A DNA stretch of 64,000 bases from Immundisolibacterales bacterium (GTDB lineage: Bacteria; Pseudomonadota; Gammaproteobacteria; HK1): positions 62,001-126,000 of the forward strand of contig JAPOPW010000024.1 in the NCBI GenBank assembly GCA_026712715.1, written 5' to 3'. Positions 36,710-44,657 of this stretch are shown here, piece after piece. The position numbers were made by a program, and so were the translations under genes. Below the pieces are notes generated by a model. It made no database searches, had not been told where the DNA came from, and worked only from the letters and a program-made list of their open reading frames with translations. Each line of letters starts with the position of its first letter. Position 1 is the first letter of the stretch.

Positions 36710-37561
36710 CTACTTCAGTGCGCCCGCGGTCATGCCCTTCAGGAACGACTTCTGCATGACCATGAACAGGAGAAAGACCGGAAGCGTCACCATGACGGCG
36801 AGCGCCATCATCTCCGACCAATCCCCCTCGAACTCGCCGAGAAAGGCGAGGGTAATTCCGGCCGGCAACGTCCGCACCTCCGGAGAGCTGACGAACGTGA
36901 GGCCCATGAGAAGCTCGTTCCACGAGGTCACGAAGACGAATATGGCCGACGCGGCGAGGCCCGGACGAACCATCGGCAGCACGATGTGGATCAACACCGA
37001 GAACGGAGGAGCGCCGTCGAGCAACGCCGCTTCCTCCATGTCGACCGCAATCTGGTCGATGAACTTGGTCATCAACCACACCGACAAGGGCAGGCCGAGG
37101 GTCGTGTTTCCGAGAATCAGCGCCCAGTAGGTGTCCAGAAGCCCCAGTTGATAGAATGTCGAGTACATCGTGATCATCAGCAACGGGAGTGGGAACGCCA
37201 TGGATGCGAGAAAGAACAGAAGCAGCGCGTTCTTGTACGGGAAGTAGAAACGCGAAATCGCATAGGCACACAAGGACCCGGCAAACGTCGACAGCACCGC
37301 CGCCGCCCCGCTGACGATCAGGCTGTTTTGAAACATGCGGATCAGCCGGGTATCGAACTGATTCACGTAGTTGGTGAACGTGAACTCGTGCGGCCAAAGT
37401 TCCGGCGGGACGACAAACAGGCTTTCGAGCGGCTTGAAGGAGGTCACGACCAGCCAGTAGATCGGGAGCAGCAGGAACGCGAAGGCGCTGATCGCGATCG
37501 TGTAGGCGGCCATCGCGTTGATGTTTCGATACGTGACCAGCGGGCGGGTCGGGTTGCTCAC
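36710..37561 (-). CDS. Sugar ABC transporter permease, MalG type
   Basis: Inner-membrane permease (283 aa) with six predicted segments. The cytoplasmic EAA loop reads EEAALLDGAPPFSVLIHIVLPMVRPG. It starts at a GTG whose last two bases belong to the TGA stop of the MalF-type gene (GTGA overlap). Pairs with that protein and the ATPase at 38492. Confidence 0.9.
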   Translation of the reverse strand: MSNPTRPLVTYRNINAMAAYTIAISAFAFLLLPIYWLVVTSFKPLESLFVVPPELWPHEFTFTNYVNQFDTRLIRMFQNSLIVSGAAAVLSTFAGSLCAYAISRFYFPYKNALLLFFLASMAFPLPLLMITMYSTFYQLGLLDTYWALILGNTTLGLPLSVWLMTKFIDQIAVDMEEAALLDGAPPFSVLIHIVLPMVRPGLAASAIFVFVTSWNELLMGLTFVSSPEVRTLPAGITLAFLGEFEGDWSEMMALAVMVTLPVFLLFMVMQKSFLKGMTAGALK

Positions 37562-38451
37562 TTCACGTGCTCTTTCTTCATGCCGAATCGCAGGATGAGC
37601 CAGGCCACGATGATGAGAAACGCCAGCCAGAGCGTTCCGGCCGCGGAAGCCAATGCAAAGTCCCAGTTCTCGAAGGCCAGTTGATAGGTGAACAGGCTCA
37701 GCACCATGGTGGCATTGATCGGCCCCCCCTGGGTCAGCAGCAACGGCAGGGTCATTTCCTGGAAGAAGCGCACGGAGTCGAGGAGAAGCGCGACCATAAG
37801 CACGTTGCGAATCAAGGGAAGGATGATGTGGCCGATGCGATTGACGAAGCGTGCGCCATCGAGCTCGGAAGCCTCGAGAATCTCGGTGGAGATGGACTGC
37901 AGGCCCGCCAGGGCGATGACCATCAGGAACGGAATGGAACGCCAGGTGAATCCCGCGATCATGACCCACTGCGCGCCCGTCTCGTGGAACAGGATGTCCA
38001 GGTTGGTCTCGGTGATGCCCGAAGCCGTCAGCATGTAGTTGATCAGTCCGTAGTCCGTGTTGAACAGCCAACCCCACAGGATGGTGATGCAGATCCAGGG
38101 GAATACCCAGACCTGGAACACCAGTGAACGAAAGAGCGGGGCGAACCGCTTGACGCCGAAGTGGAGCAGCAGGGCGCAAAAGAACCCCATGATCACCGCG
38201 AGAGCGGAAGAGACGAAGACGATGTAGCTGGTGTTGACGACGGACGCGTAGTAGACGTCGTCTTCGAGCAGATACTCGTAGTTTTCGAGACCGACAAATT
38301 GCGGCAGCTCCGGACGCAGGGGGGAGGCATCGGTGAAGCTGAGCACGATGCCATTGACGACCGGGTACAGGATCAGGAATCCGACAATGAGCGCCGCGGG
38401 CAGGACCAGGCCCGCGAAGAACACCGGGTACTTCCTTACCCGGTAGAGCAC
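37558..38451 (-). CDS. Sugar ABC transporter permease, MalF type
   Basis: Inner-membrane permease (297 aa). The EAA loop reads LEASELDGARFVNRIGHIILPLI. The N-terminus MLYRVRKYPVFFAGLVLPAALI is the usual first membrane segment. Second gene of the six-gene operon. Confidence 0.9.
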   Translation of the reverse strand: MLYRVRKYPVFFAGLVLPAALIVGFLILYPVVNGIVLSFTDASPLRPELPQFVGLENYEYLLEDDVYYASVVNTSYIVFVSSALAVIMGFFCALLLHFGVKRFAPLFRSLVFQVWVFPWICITILWGWLFNTDYGLINYMLTASGITETNLDILFHETGAQWVMIAGFTWRSIPFLMVIALAGLQSISTEILEASELDGARFVNRIGHIILPLIRNVLMVALLLDSVRFFQEMTLPLLLTQGGPINATMVLSLFTYQLAFENWDFALASAAGTLWLAFLIIVAWLILRFGMKKEHVK

Positions 38452-38491
38452 GTCGGGCCTCGGGGGGACTGAAGAGCTTCGAGGACCGCCA

Positions 38492-39565
38492 TCAGTTCAC
38501 TCGAGTTCCCGAATCCTTGTCGAACAGCAGTATCGCGCCCCGGCTCGGCGAGAGACGGATCGCGTCGTTTTGTCTGGGCGCCACCCGACGCGGCATCTGG
38601 CAAGCAACCTCCCGGCCTTCGAATTCGGAGAAGATGAACGTCTCGACCCCAGTGGGCTCCACGACCTTCACGGTCGCCCGGATCGGACCGTTCTCCTCGT
38701 CGATTTCGAGTTGATGCGGCCGCACGCCCAGCAGAACCGGCGTGTCCACGAGGGAAGGGGGAAGATCGGGAACGGATATCATGCTGCCGTCAAACAGGCG
38801 AACGGAAAGATCCCCCTCTCGCCCGACAACACGTCCATCCAGCAGGTTGATGGAAGGAGCGCCCAGGAACGTGGCCACGAACACGTTGGTCGGGTCGTCA
38901 AACAGCTCCAGCGGCGGCCCGACTTGCTCGATGACCCCGTTGTTCATGACCACGATTCGGTCGGCCATGGTCATTGCTTCGATCTGGTCATGCGTCACGT
39001 AAACGGACGTGGCGTTGATTCGTTGATGCAGGTGTCGAATCTCGGTGCGCATCTGCACGCGCAGCTTCGCGTCCAGATTGGACAGCGGCTCGTCGAACAG
39101 GAACACCCCCGGATCACGGACCATTGCGCGGCCCATGGCAACCCGCTGTCGTTGTCCACCGGAAAGCTGGCCGGGATGCCGGTCCATGAGCGTGTCGAGT
39201 CCGAGCGTCTCGGCGACGGCGCGGACACGCTGGTCAATCTGGTCGCGCTTGTAGCGGTGCATCTTCAAGCTGAAGCTCAGATTCTCCCGTACCGTCTTGT
39301 GCGGATAGAGCGCATAGCTCTGGAACACCATCGCGACGTGGCGATCACCCGGTCGCAGGTCGTTCACGACGTCACCGCCGATCTCTATCGTGCCGACGTC
39401 GACCTCCTCCAATCCGGCAATCAGTCTCAGCAGGGTCGACTTGCCGCAGCCCGACGGACCGACGAGAACGCAGAACTCCTCGTCGGTGATCGTCAGGTTG
39501 ATGTCCTTCAGCACTTCGACCGGGCCGAACGACTTCGAGAGATCGGTGAGAGTAATTGCGGCCAC
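38492..39565 (-). CDS. Sugar ABC transporter ATP-binding protein (MalK/UgpC-like)
   Basis: ATPase (357 aa) that powers the importer. Walker [10 protein letters not shown] is at about residues 36-44, the signature LSGGQRQR, Walker [14 protein letters not shown] and the switch His [10 protein letters not shown] follow. The C-terminal part (about 240-357) is the OB-fold/TOBE regulatory domain. The GTG at 39565 immediately precedes the conserved [13 protein letters not shown] and has a GGAGG site 11 nt upstream; the long in-frame extension upstream covers the promoter and cannot be coding. First gene of the operon, with an AT-rich operator 38-65 nt upstream. Confidence 0.92.
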   Translation of the reverse strand: MAAITLTDLSKSFGPVEVLKDINLTITDEEFCVLVGPSGCGKSTLLRLIAGLEEVDVGTIEIGGDVVNDLRPGDRHVAMVFQSYALYPHKTVRENLSFSLKMHRYKRDQIDQRVRAVAETLGLDTLMDRHPGQLSGGQRQRVAMGRAMVRDPGVFLFDEPLSNLDAKLRVQMRTEIRHLHQRINATSVYVTHDQIEAMTMADRIVVMNNGVIEQVGPPLELFDDPTNVFVATFLGAPSINLLDGRVVGREGDLSVRLFDGSMISVPDLPPSLVDTPVLLGVRPHQLEIDEENGPIRATVKVVEPTGVETFIFSEFEGREVACQMPRRVAPRQNDAIRLSPSRGAILLFDKDSGTRVN

Positions 39566-39602
39566 TCGGTCCCAGCCTCCGTGGGTCGGCTCCCTGTCAT
39601 TT

Positions 39603-39630
39603 ATATATGAAAACGAATTCACATATGATA
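39603..39630 (-). promoter_or_regulatory. Putative IclR operator, copy 1
   Basis: Read on the - strand: TATCATATGTGAATT, four variable bases, TTCATATAT. It is an imperfect dyad with 11-bp half-sites around a 2-bp centre. It covers the -10 box and start region of the ABC-sulfatase operon, which fits repression. 25 of 28 positions match copy 2 at 44292-44319. Confidence 0.7.
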
Positions 39631-39651
39631 CGCTCATCGCGTCCTTGTCAA
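39625..39651 (-). promoter_or_regulatory. Predicted sigma70 promoter of the ABC-sulfatase operon
   Basis: On the - strand TTGACA (39651-39646) and TATCAT (39630-39625) are separated by 15 nt, a little short of optimal. The -10 box lies inside the operator dyad. Confidence 0.5.
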
Positions 39652-39823
39652 CCCCTTTCCGGTTCCGAGTCGGGAGAAATCGTCTGTCCGGTGCCGCCGC
39701 CCGCGAGCTGTCCGGCCCGATGGTCGATGGGGAGGTGCCGCGCGACCCGGACGCGCGTGCGGCAGGTGGTCCGAGGGCCGAGGCTCGAAAAGGCGTGCGG
39801 CGGGTTGCGGGCTCCGCGGTCAC

Positions 39824-39839
39824 GGGGTGGGTGGGTGGG
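39824..39839 (+). other. G-quadruplex motif
   Basis: GGGG followed by three GGG tracts, each separated by a single T: four G runs with 1-nt loops, the most stable parallel G-quadruplex layout. It lies on the IclR-coding strand, about 150 nt before its start. Confidence 0.6.
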
Positions 39840-39991
39840 TGCGTAGGTGAAGCGCAACGGGGGCGCTGCGGGAACGAGGGACTCGAAGGGCGGCTCGATG
39901 ACCGGATGAGCGGGACCCCTCCCTGCACTTGCCGGTCGGTGATTCGCGCGAGCGAGAGCATCTTCGAGAATGACGACGGACGGGAACCTGC

Positions 39992-40786
39992 ATGCACAAG
40001 AGGCCGAAGTACTCCGCCCCTGCGCTGGAAAAGGGGCTCGACATCATCGAGTACCTTTCCAGCCGGGACGAAGGCGAGAACCTGACGTCGATTGCCTCCG
40101 GGATCGGCAAGTCGAACGGCGAGATCTTCCGGATGCTGTCGGTTCTCGTACAGCGGGGATTCGTGGACCGGCTTCCGGAATCAGACCGCTTCCTGTTGTC
40201 GGACAAGCTCTTTCGGCTGGGCTTGAACCGGCCGAGGAAGAAGAACCTCATGGCGCTGGCCATCCCTGCAATGGAGGAGTTCGCCAGAGAGTGCCAGAAC
40301 GCCTGCCATCTCGCGGTAAGGGCCGGCAACGAGATCGTTGTCGTCACTCGGGTCGAATCCCCGATCAACGTCGGAATTGCCGTGCGGGTCGGACATCGGC
40401 TCCCGATGGCGCAGGCCCCTTCGGGGCGGTGCATTGCCGCATTCTCGCGAGCGGACGAAATCGAAGCGATGGTGAGCGAGATCCGGAGGTCCGAAGGTGC
40501 GAGGAAGGCGAAGGAGTTTCGCTCCTCGATCGAGGAAGTTCGGCGGCTCGGATACAGCCTCGTGAAGGATGGGTTCTCGGTCGGGGTGACCGGCGTGTCG
40601 GCACCGGTACTCGACCTCGACAGCCGGCAGTGCATCGCGGCGATGACGTCGCCGATTCTGCACTACGTGCACCTCGAGAATGCCGACCTCGAGAAAATCG
40701 CGTCGCGCCTGCGTCATCACGCGGACGCGGTATCCAGGCAGTACAGCAACCACATGGCCGATCCGGGTAGAGCATCCGATGACTGA
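39992..40786 (+). CDS. IclR family transcriptional regulator
   Basis: Regulator (264 aa) with an N-terminal winged helix (about residues 8-70: ALEKGLDIIEYLSS, then LTSIASGIGKSNGEIFRMLSVLVQRGFV) and a C-terminal ligand-binding domain (about 85-250) with the family pattern SGRCIAAF. It sits between two sulfatase units and probably controls both through the paired 28-bp dyads. The last 8 nt overlap the second sulfatase gene, so regulator and sulfatase are coexpressed. Likely a repressor relieved by an intermediate of the pathway. Confidence 0.9.
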   Translation: MHKRPKYSAPALEKGLDIIEYLSSRDEGENLTSIASGIGKSNGEIFRMLSVLVQRGFVDRLPESDRFLLSDKLFRLGLNRPRKKNLMALAIPAMEEFARECQNACHLAVRAGNEIVVVTRVESPINVGIAVRVGHRLPMAQAPSGRCIAAFSRADEIEAMVSEIRRSEGARKAKEFRSSIEEVRRLGYSLVKDGFSVGVTGVSAPVLDLDSRQCIAAMTSPILHYVHLENADLEKIASRLRHHADAVSRQYSNHMADPGRASDD

Positions 40787-42260
40787 CACGAACCATCCGA
40801 ATGCGATCATCGTCATGGTGGACCAGATGAAGGCGACGGCGTCGCACCTGTATGGCCGTCACGGCATCCGGACTCCCGGGCTCGAGCGGCTGGCGAGGCT
40901 CGGCGTACGGTACGAGCATGCGACGACGCCGCATCCGCTGTGCGTTCCGGCGAGAGTCGCAATGTGGACGGCCATGAATCCCCACCGCACCGGCTGCACC
41001 GTGAACCGGACACCCATGCCCGGGGGGATGCCGCATGCGGCCAGATGGTGGAAGGAGCACGGATACGAGCTGGCGCTGCTCGGCAAGAACCACTGCTTCG
41101 CGGAAACGGAGGACTACGATCTCTTCGATGTCTGGTGCGAAATTGAGCACTACGGATTCAGGGACAGGCTGCCGCACTACGGATTCAAGGAAGGCGCCCC
41201 GGACGCGGAGTCGCCCAAGGGAATGGACTGGGTCGAATCCGAACACCTGGTGACCGCGGCGCACGCGGTCCGCAACGACATGCCTTCGCCGCGAGGCGGG
41301 GTGTCGTCATACGCCGCAACCGGGTTCGAGCATCGACACTACAGCACCGGGCTGCTTTCCAACCAGGCCGACGCGTATATCCGCCAGGTCCATGAACGTC
41401 CTTTCGTGCTCTGGCTCTCCGTGCCGGACCCCCATGTTCCGTACGAAACACCGATACACTTCTTTGAGCAAGCCACGGCACAACGTGTCGAGCTGCCGCC
41501 GCCGGGTCCGGTCCCCGACGTCGACCTGCCCGTGCGCAACCGGATCCTCAGCCGGATCATGCGCTGGCCCGACGAGCATGTGGATGACCTCAGGAATGTC
41601 GTTGCCGCCTATCATGCGAACGTCCTGCACATCGACAAGCTGATCGGTCGCCTGCTCGATACGTTGGAAGAAACGGAACAGCTCGGCGAGACCATCGTCG
41701 TCTTTTGCGCAGACCATGGCGATTTTGCCGGCGAGCATCAGATGGCGGCGAAGGGTGGCGTGCTGTACGACTGCCTGGTTCGCGTCCCGATGATCGTCGC
41801 GGCGCCGGAACGGTTTCCGCAGGACGAGCTCGTGCTCTCGCCGGTCAGTCTCGTCGACGTCGTCCCGACCCTGTTCCGTCTGCAGGGCCTGGAGCTACCC
41901 GGCGGCCTGGACGGGCAACCGATGAGACCGTGTCCCGGCGCGAAGGAACGAGCGTTCGGCTACTCGCTCTATGGGGCGAGAGGGCCTGCCTTCACCATGG
42001 AGCAACTCGAGACCACGGTTCCGTCAACCGGACATGCCGCCCTGTTCAAGACGGTCGTGCATCGCGAGCCCGAAGGGGACCGATCGATGATTCGCAATGC
42101 GCAGTGGAAGCTGGTTCACGATCCGATGGGGGACCTGGATGAGCTGTATTGCCTGGAATCCGACCCGTACGAGCATCGCAACCTCGCCCATGACGGGCGC
42201 CATGCGGCGCTCAAGAGGGAGCTGATGACCGAGCTGTACCGTTGGCGTCGATGGTCGTGA
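40779..42260 (+). CDS. Type I sulfatase/alkaline-phosphatase superfamily hydrolase
   Basis: Second sulfatase (493 aa). The maturation motif is CVPAR with Cys55, in PHPLCVPARVAMWTAMNPHRTG. Metal-site residues begin at Asp15-Gln16 (VMVDQ), as in choline-sulfatase and phosphonate-monoester-hydrolase subgroups, and HGDFAGEHQMAAKGG is a further conserved segment. No signal peptide. The ATG overlaps the IclR stop by 8 nt. It is only distantly related to the sulfatase at 33878, so it probably acts on a different ester, perhaps a later step. Confidence 0.9.
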   Translation: MTDTNHPNAIIVMVDQMKATASHLYGRHGIRTPGLERLARLGVRYEHATTPHPLCVPARVAMWTAMNPHRTGCTVNRTPMPGGMPHAARWWKEHGYELALLGKNHCFAETEDYDLFDVWCEIEHYGFRDRLPHYGFKEGAPDAESPKGMDWVESEHLVTAAHAVRNDMPSPRGGVSSYAATGFEHRHYSTGLLSNQADAYIRQVHERPFVLWLSVPDPHVPYETPIHFFEQATAQRVELPPPGPVPDVDLPVRNRILSRIMRWPDEHVDDLRNVVAAYHANVLHIDKLIGRLLDTLEETEQLGETIVVFCADHGDFAGEHQMAAKGGVLYDCLVRVPMIVAAPERFPQDELVLSPVSLVDVVPTLFRLQGLELPGGLDGQPMRPCPGAKERAFGYSLYGARGPAFTMEQLETTVPSTGHAALFKTVVHREPEGDRSMIRNAQWKLVHDPMGDLDELYCLESDPYEHRNLAHDGRHAALKRELMTELYRWRRWS

Positions 42261-42289
42261 GCCATTCCGGTTGTCCCGGAATTCGGTCG

Positions 42290-42410
42290 CAGGAACGGCC
42301 GAACGGGTCAGCCGCATCGTCGCCGCCACCTGGAACCGGTCCACGGCCAGTGCCGGCAACACCATTCCTCCGAGCCCGCCACGTCCGGAGGTCGGAAAGA
42401 CGTTCCTGAC
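42290..42410 (-). pseudogene. Fragment of an OppB/DppB-type ABC permease
   Basis: Downstream of the peptide-type binding-protein gene, where its permease gene would normally start, the - strand encodes about 39 residues: VFPTSGRGG, then MVLPALA and QVAATMRLTRSAV. This is the central cytoplasmic-loop region of oligopeptide permease B proteins. Sequence on both sides is unrelated, so only a short internal piece remains. No start, no EAA-to-end portion and no partner permease or ATPase survive here. Confidence 0.55.
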
Positions 42411-42479
42411 GGCGGCCGGAAGCCGGATCGGGTCGATGCGCGGCCAGGCCTGCGGGACCGCCGGCCCCCGGCAACGCGA

Positions 42480-42512
42480 CCATGGCCGGCGCGACGGCGC
42501 GGCCGGCCATGG
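42480..42512. repeat. 11-bp inverted repeat after the binding-protein gene
   Basis: CCATGGCCGGC and GCCGGCCATGG with an 11-nt loop form a stable hairpin 15-47 nt downstream of the binding-protein stop. No T tract on the - strand; it may slow or end transcription. Confidence 0.5.
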
Positions 42513-42526
42513 TGATGTCCAACCCC

Positions 42527-44170
42527 TCAGCGAGCAGCCTGGATGAGGTGCCAGTGGCCGTACCCGGCCGACGTGACACCCGGAAATTGCCAGCCCGCCA
42601 CGTACTTCGGATTGATGGCCACCTGCGTGTATCCGTCGAACAGCGGAATGTCGACGTATTGCTCGAACAGGTAGTTCTGGATATCGCGGGCAAGTCGGTC
42701 ACGCTTCGCAGAATCGATCGTGCTGATCAGCTCCTCGATGTGGGTTGCCGTCCAGTCGTCCTCCCAACCCTGCAGCCCGCCACCCGGATTGGTATAGAAC
42801 GCGCGGAACGCCACCTCGGTGGGCCGCGGCGGCGCATTGCGGCCGGGGTTGATCATGTACAGCTTGCGCTCGCGACCGAGGGCGCGTACCCGCGCATAGT
42901 CCAGCTCGACGATTTTCGCCTGGAATCCGACCTGGGTCAGGTACTGGTACACCAACTCCTGCTGCAGCGGAACTTCCGGCATGCCGGCCATGGGGGTCAG
43001 CACGATCGGAATGGTCGGATCCTCGAACGCGTCCGGATAGCCCGCGTGCCACATGAGCTGCCTGGCCTTCTCGGGATCGTAACCGTACTCGGCCTCGAAG
43101 CGTTCTTCCAGGACGGGGTCGTAACCTTCGTTGCCCTTGACCATGGTGTAGCGGGCGTGCGGAGAATATCCCCCGGCCGGGAACAGCACCTCCAGCATTT
43201 CCTTGCGATTGATGGCGCGGTTGATCGCCTCGCGGATACGCACGTCGTACCAGGGCAGCCCCTTGCGGCAGCGATCGTCATGCGACTCGCAGTACAGCCC
43301 GTTGAAGACCAGGTCGGTCTGAATGGATGGCAGGGTGGACTCGACGGTGGTCATCCCCGCCGCCAGGGCCTCGGGCATCAACTCCCGCGAAATGTCGGCA
43401 ATGTGGGCTTCTTCCGCCAGCAGCATCGCCAGCTTGGTGGCCGGTTCCGTCACGAAACGTACCTCCAGCTCCCTGAATTCCGGCGTAATGCCCGAGTAAT
43501 GGTCCTCGAAGCGCTCGTACAGGATCCGGCCCGGCTCCCGCGAGACGAACTGATAGTGTCCCGTTCCCGCGAAGCGGCGGTCATAGCCCTCCAGGCCCTC
43601 CTCGTCGAACTGCTTCTTGCTGTAGATCTGCATGATGGAATGAGCGCCATGCAGGTACAGCAGATTGGTGCGCGGCTTTTCGTAGTCGAAGCGCACCGTG
43701 TAGTCGTCCAGGACCTCCACCTTCGCGCCGCGCAGTTGATCCGCAGACGGAATGACCGAGTCCTCGCCTGCGCTCAGCTCATAGCTGTGCACGACGTCCC
43801 GGGCCGTGAACTCGCCGTACCCGTGGTGAAACTGAACCCCCTTTCGCAGATGAAAGGTCCATTGGGTGAAGTCGTCGTTGTGTTCCCACGACGTGGCCAG
43901 CCCGTCGCCGGTGTACTCGCCCGTCACCGGGTCGTTCGCCACCAATCCTTCCAGGGATTGCCCGAGCGCGTGCCAGAGGCTCGTGGCCGCCCACGAACGG
44001 TTGGTCTCGCCGCCGGGCGGGGTCAACGCGGCGACCACGCGATCGTTTTCCTGCGCCGTTGCCGCTCCGCCCCACGGCAATATCGAAAGCGCCAACGCCA
44101 CGGCGGCGGCCGTGGCGGCCGAGCGACGAAACGGGCTGCGTACCCGGCATGAAGTGTGAATTGTGGTCAT
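42527..44170 (-). CDS. Extracellular solute-binding protein, family 5 (peptide/nickel/opine type)
   Basis: Periplasmic binding protein (547 aa) of the DppA/OppA class. The signal peptide spans about residues 1-40. Family features are LATSWEHNDDFTQWTFHLRKGVQFHHG and FTARDVVHSYEL. The ATG at 44170 follows an AGGAGAGGA ribosome site. Its expected permease genes are missing except for a fragment at 42290-42410, so it is orphaned or uses a permease elsewhere. A 28-bp dyad like that of the sulfatase operon lies 122 nt upstream, linking it to the same regulator. Confidence 0.88.
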   Translation of the reverse strand: MTTIHTSCRVRSPFRRSAATAAAVALALSILPWGGAATAQENDRVVAALTPPGGETNRSWAATSLWHALGQSLEGLVANDPVTGEYTGDGLATSWEHNDDFTQWTFHLRKGVQFHHGYGEFTARDVVHSYELSAGEDSVIPSADQLRGAKVEVLDDYTVRFDYEKPRTNLLYLHGAHSIMQIYSKKQFDEEGLEGYDRRFAGTGHYQFVSREPGRILYERFEDHYSGITPEFRELEVRFVTEPATKLAMLLAEEAHIADISRELMPEALAAGMTTVESTLPSIQTDLVFNGLYCESHDDRCRKGLPWYDVRIREAINRAINRKEMLEVLFPAGGYSPHARYTMVKGNEGYDPVLEERFEAEYGYDPEKARQLMWHAGYPDAFEDPTIPIVLTPMAGMPEVPLQQELVYQYLTQVGFQAKIVELDYARVRALGRERKLYMINPGRNAPPRPTEVAFRAFYTNPGGGLQGWEDDWTATHIEELISTIDSAKRDRLARDIQNYLFEQYVDIPLFDGYTQVAINPKYVAGWQFPGVTSAGYGHWHLIQAAR

Positions 44171-44657
44171 TCTCCTCTCCTTTCATTTGGATGGAGCAGG
44201 TGGGGGAGGGCGCGGTCACCGCTTGGTTGATGGCACGGGCGACCGCCTCATGGTAACCACATCGTGCCGATGTGCTCGACGGGAACCAACCTATCATATG
44301 TGAATTGGAATTCATATATGAATTCAAGGGAATCTCGTGGGTCGTCGTTTCGGCGCGTTTCGGGTCGCCCCGGCCGTTCGCGCGGCAGCTTGGGCGCCTC
44401 TCCGTGCGCCTCGCACCTGGCCCGTCCGGGCGTCGCAGCCATGGAGAGAGTGTGATCCGGCGGGGCGCGTGGGGGCTGAGAGCTCCGGAGCACGGCCGCG
44501 AGTCGAACGCGGCTGTCATCGGCAGTGCGACGGATTCGACCCGCACGGGCGCAGCGACGGCACCCGGCCGGCAGGCCCGCGCAAGCGCATGGACGAATTG
44601 CCTTTCGAAGCCGGGTGGAGCGTGGCCGGCGGGCGCCGAGCCGATGAGTCCGACGGC
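44171..44657. promoter_or_regulatory. Upstream region of the peptide-type binding protein
   Basis: 487 nt holding the second operator (44292-44319). A TATGAT box on the - strand (44298-44293) lies inside it and could be the -10. The part right of 44330 shows nothing recognisable. Confidence 0.5.
44292..44319 (+). promoter_or_regulatory. Putative IclR operator, copy 2
   Basis: TATCATATGTGAATT, GGAA, TTCATATAT. The dyad ATATGTGAATT-GG-AATTCATATAT has 10 of 11 half-site positions paired, a better palindrome than copy 1. It is strikingly AT-rich in a GC-rich setting. Confidence 0.7.

Larger units (their letters stand above)
39566..39991. promoter_or_regulatory. Divergent control region of the sulfatase locus
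   Basis: 426 nt between the ABC-sulfatase operon (-) and the IclR gene (+). It holds the promoter and operator at 39603-39651 and a G-quadruplex motif at 39824-39839. No gene is recognisable inside it. Confidence 0.7.

Noticed and set aside
44330-44657. Small frames on both strands after operator copy 2
   Set aside because: None has a ribosome site or recognisable protein pattern; they differ only in GC-driven openness.
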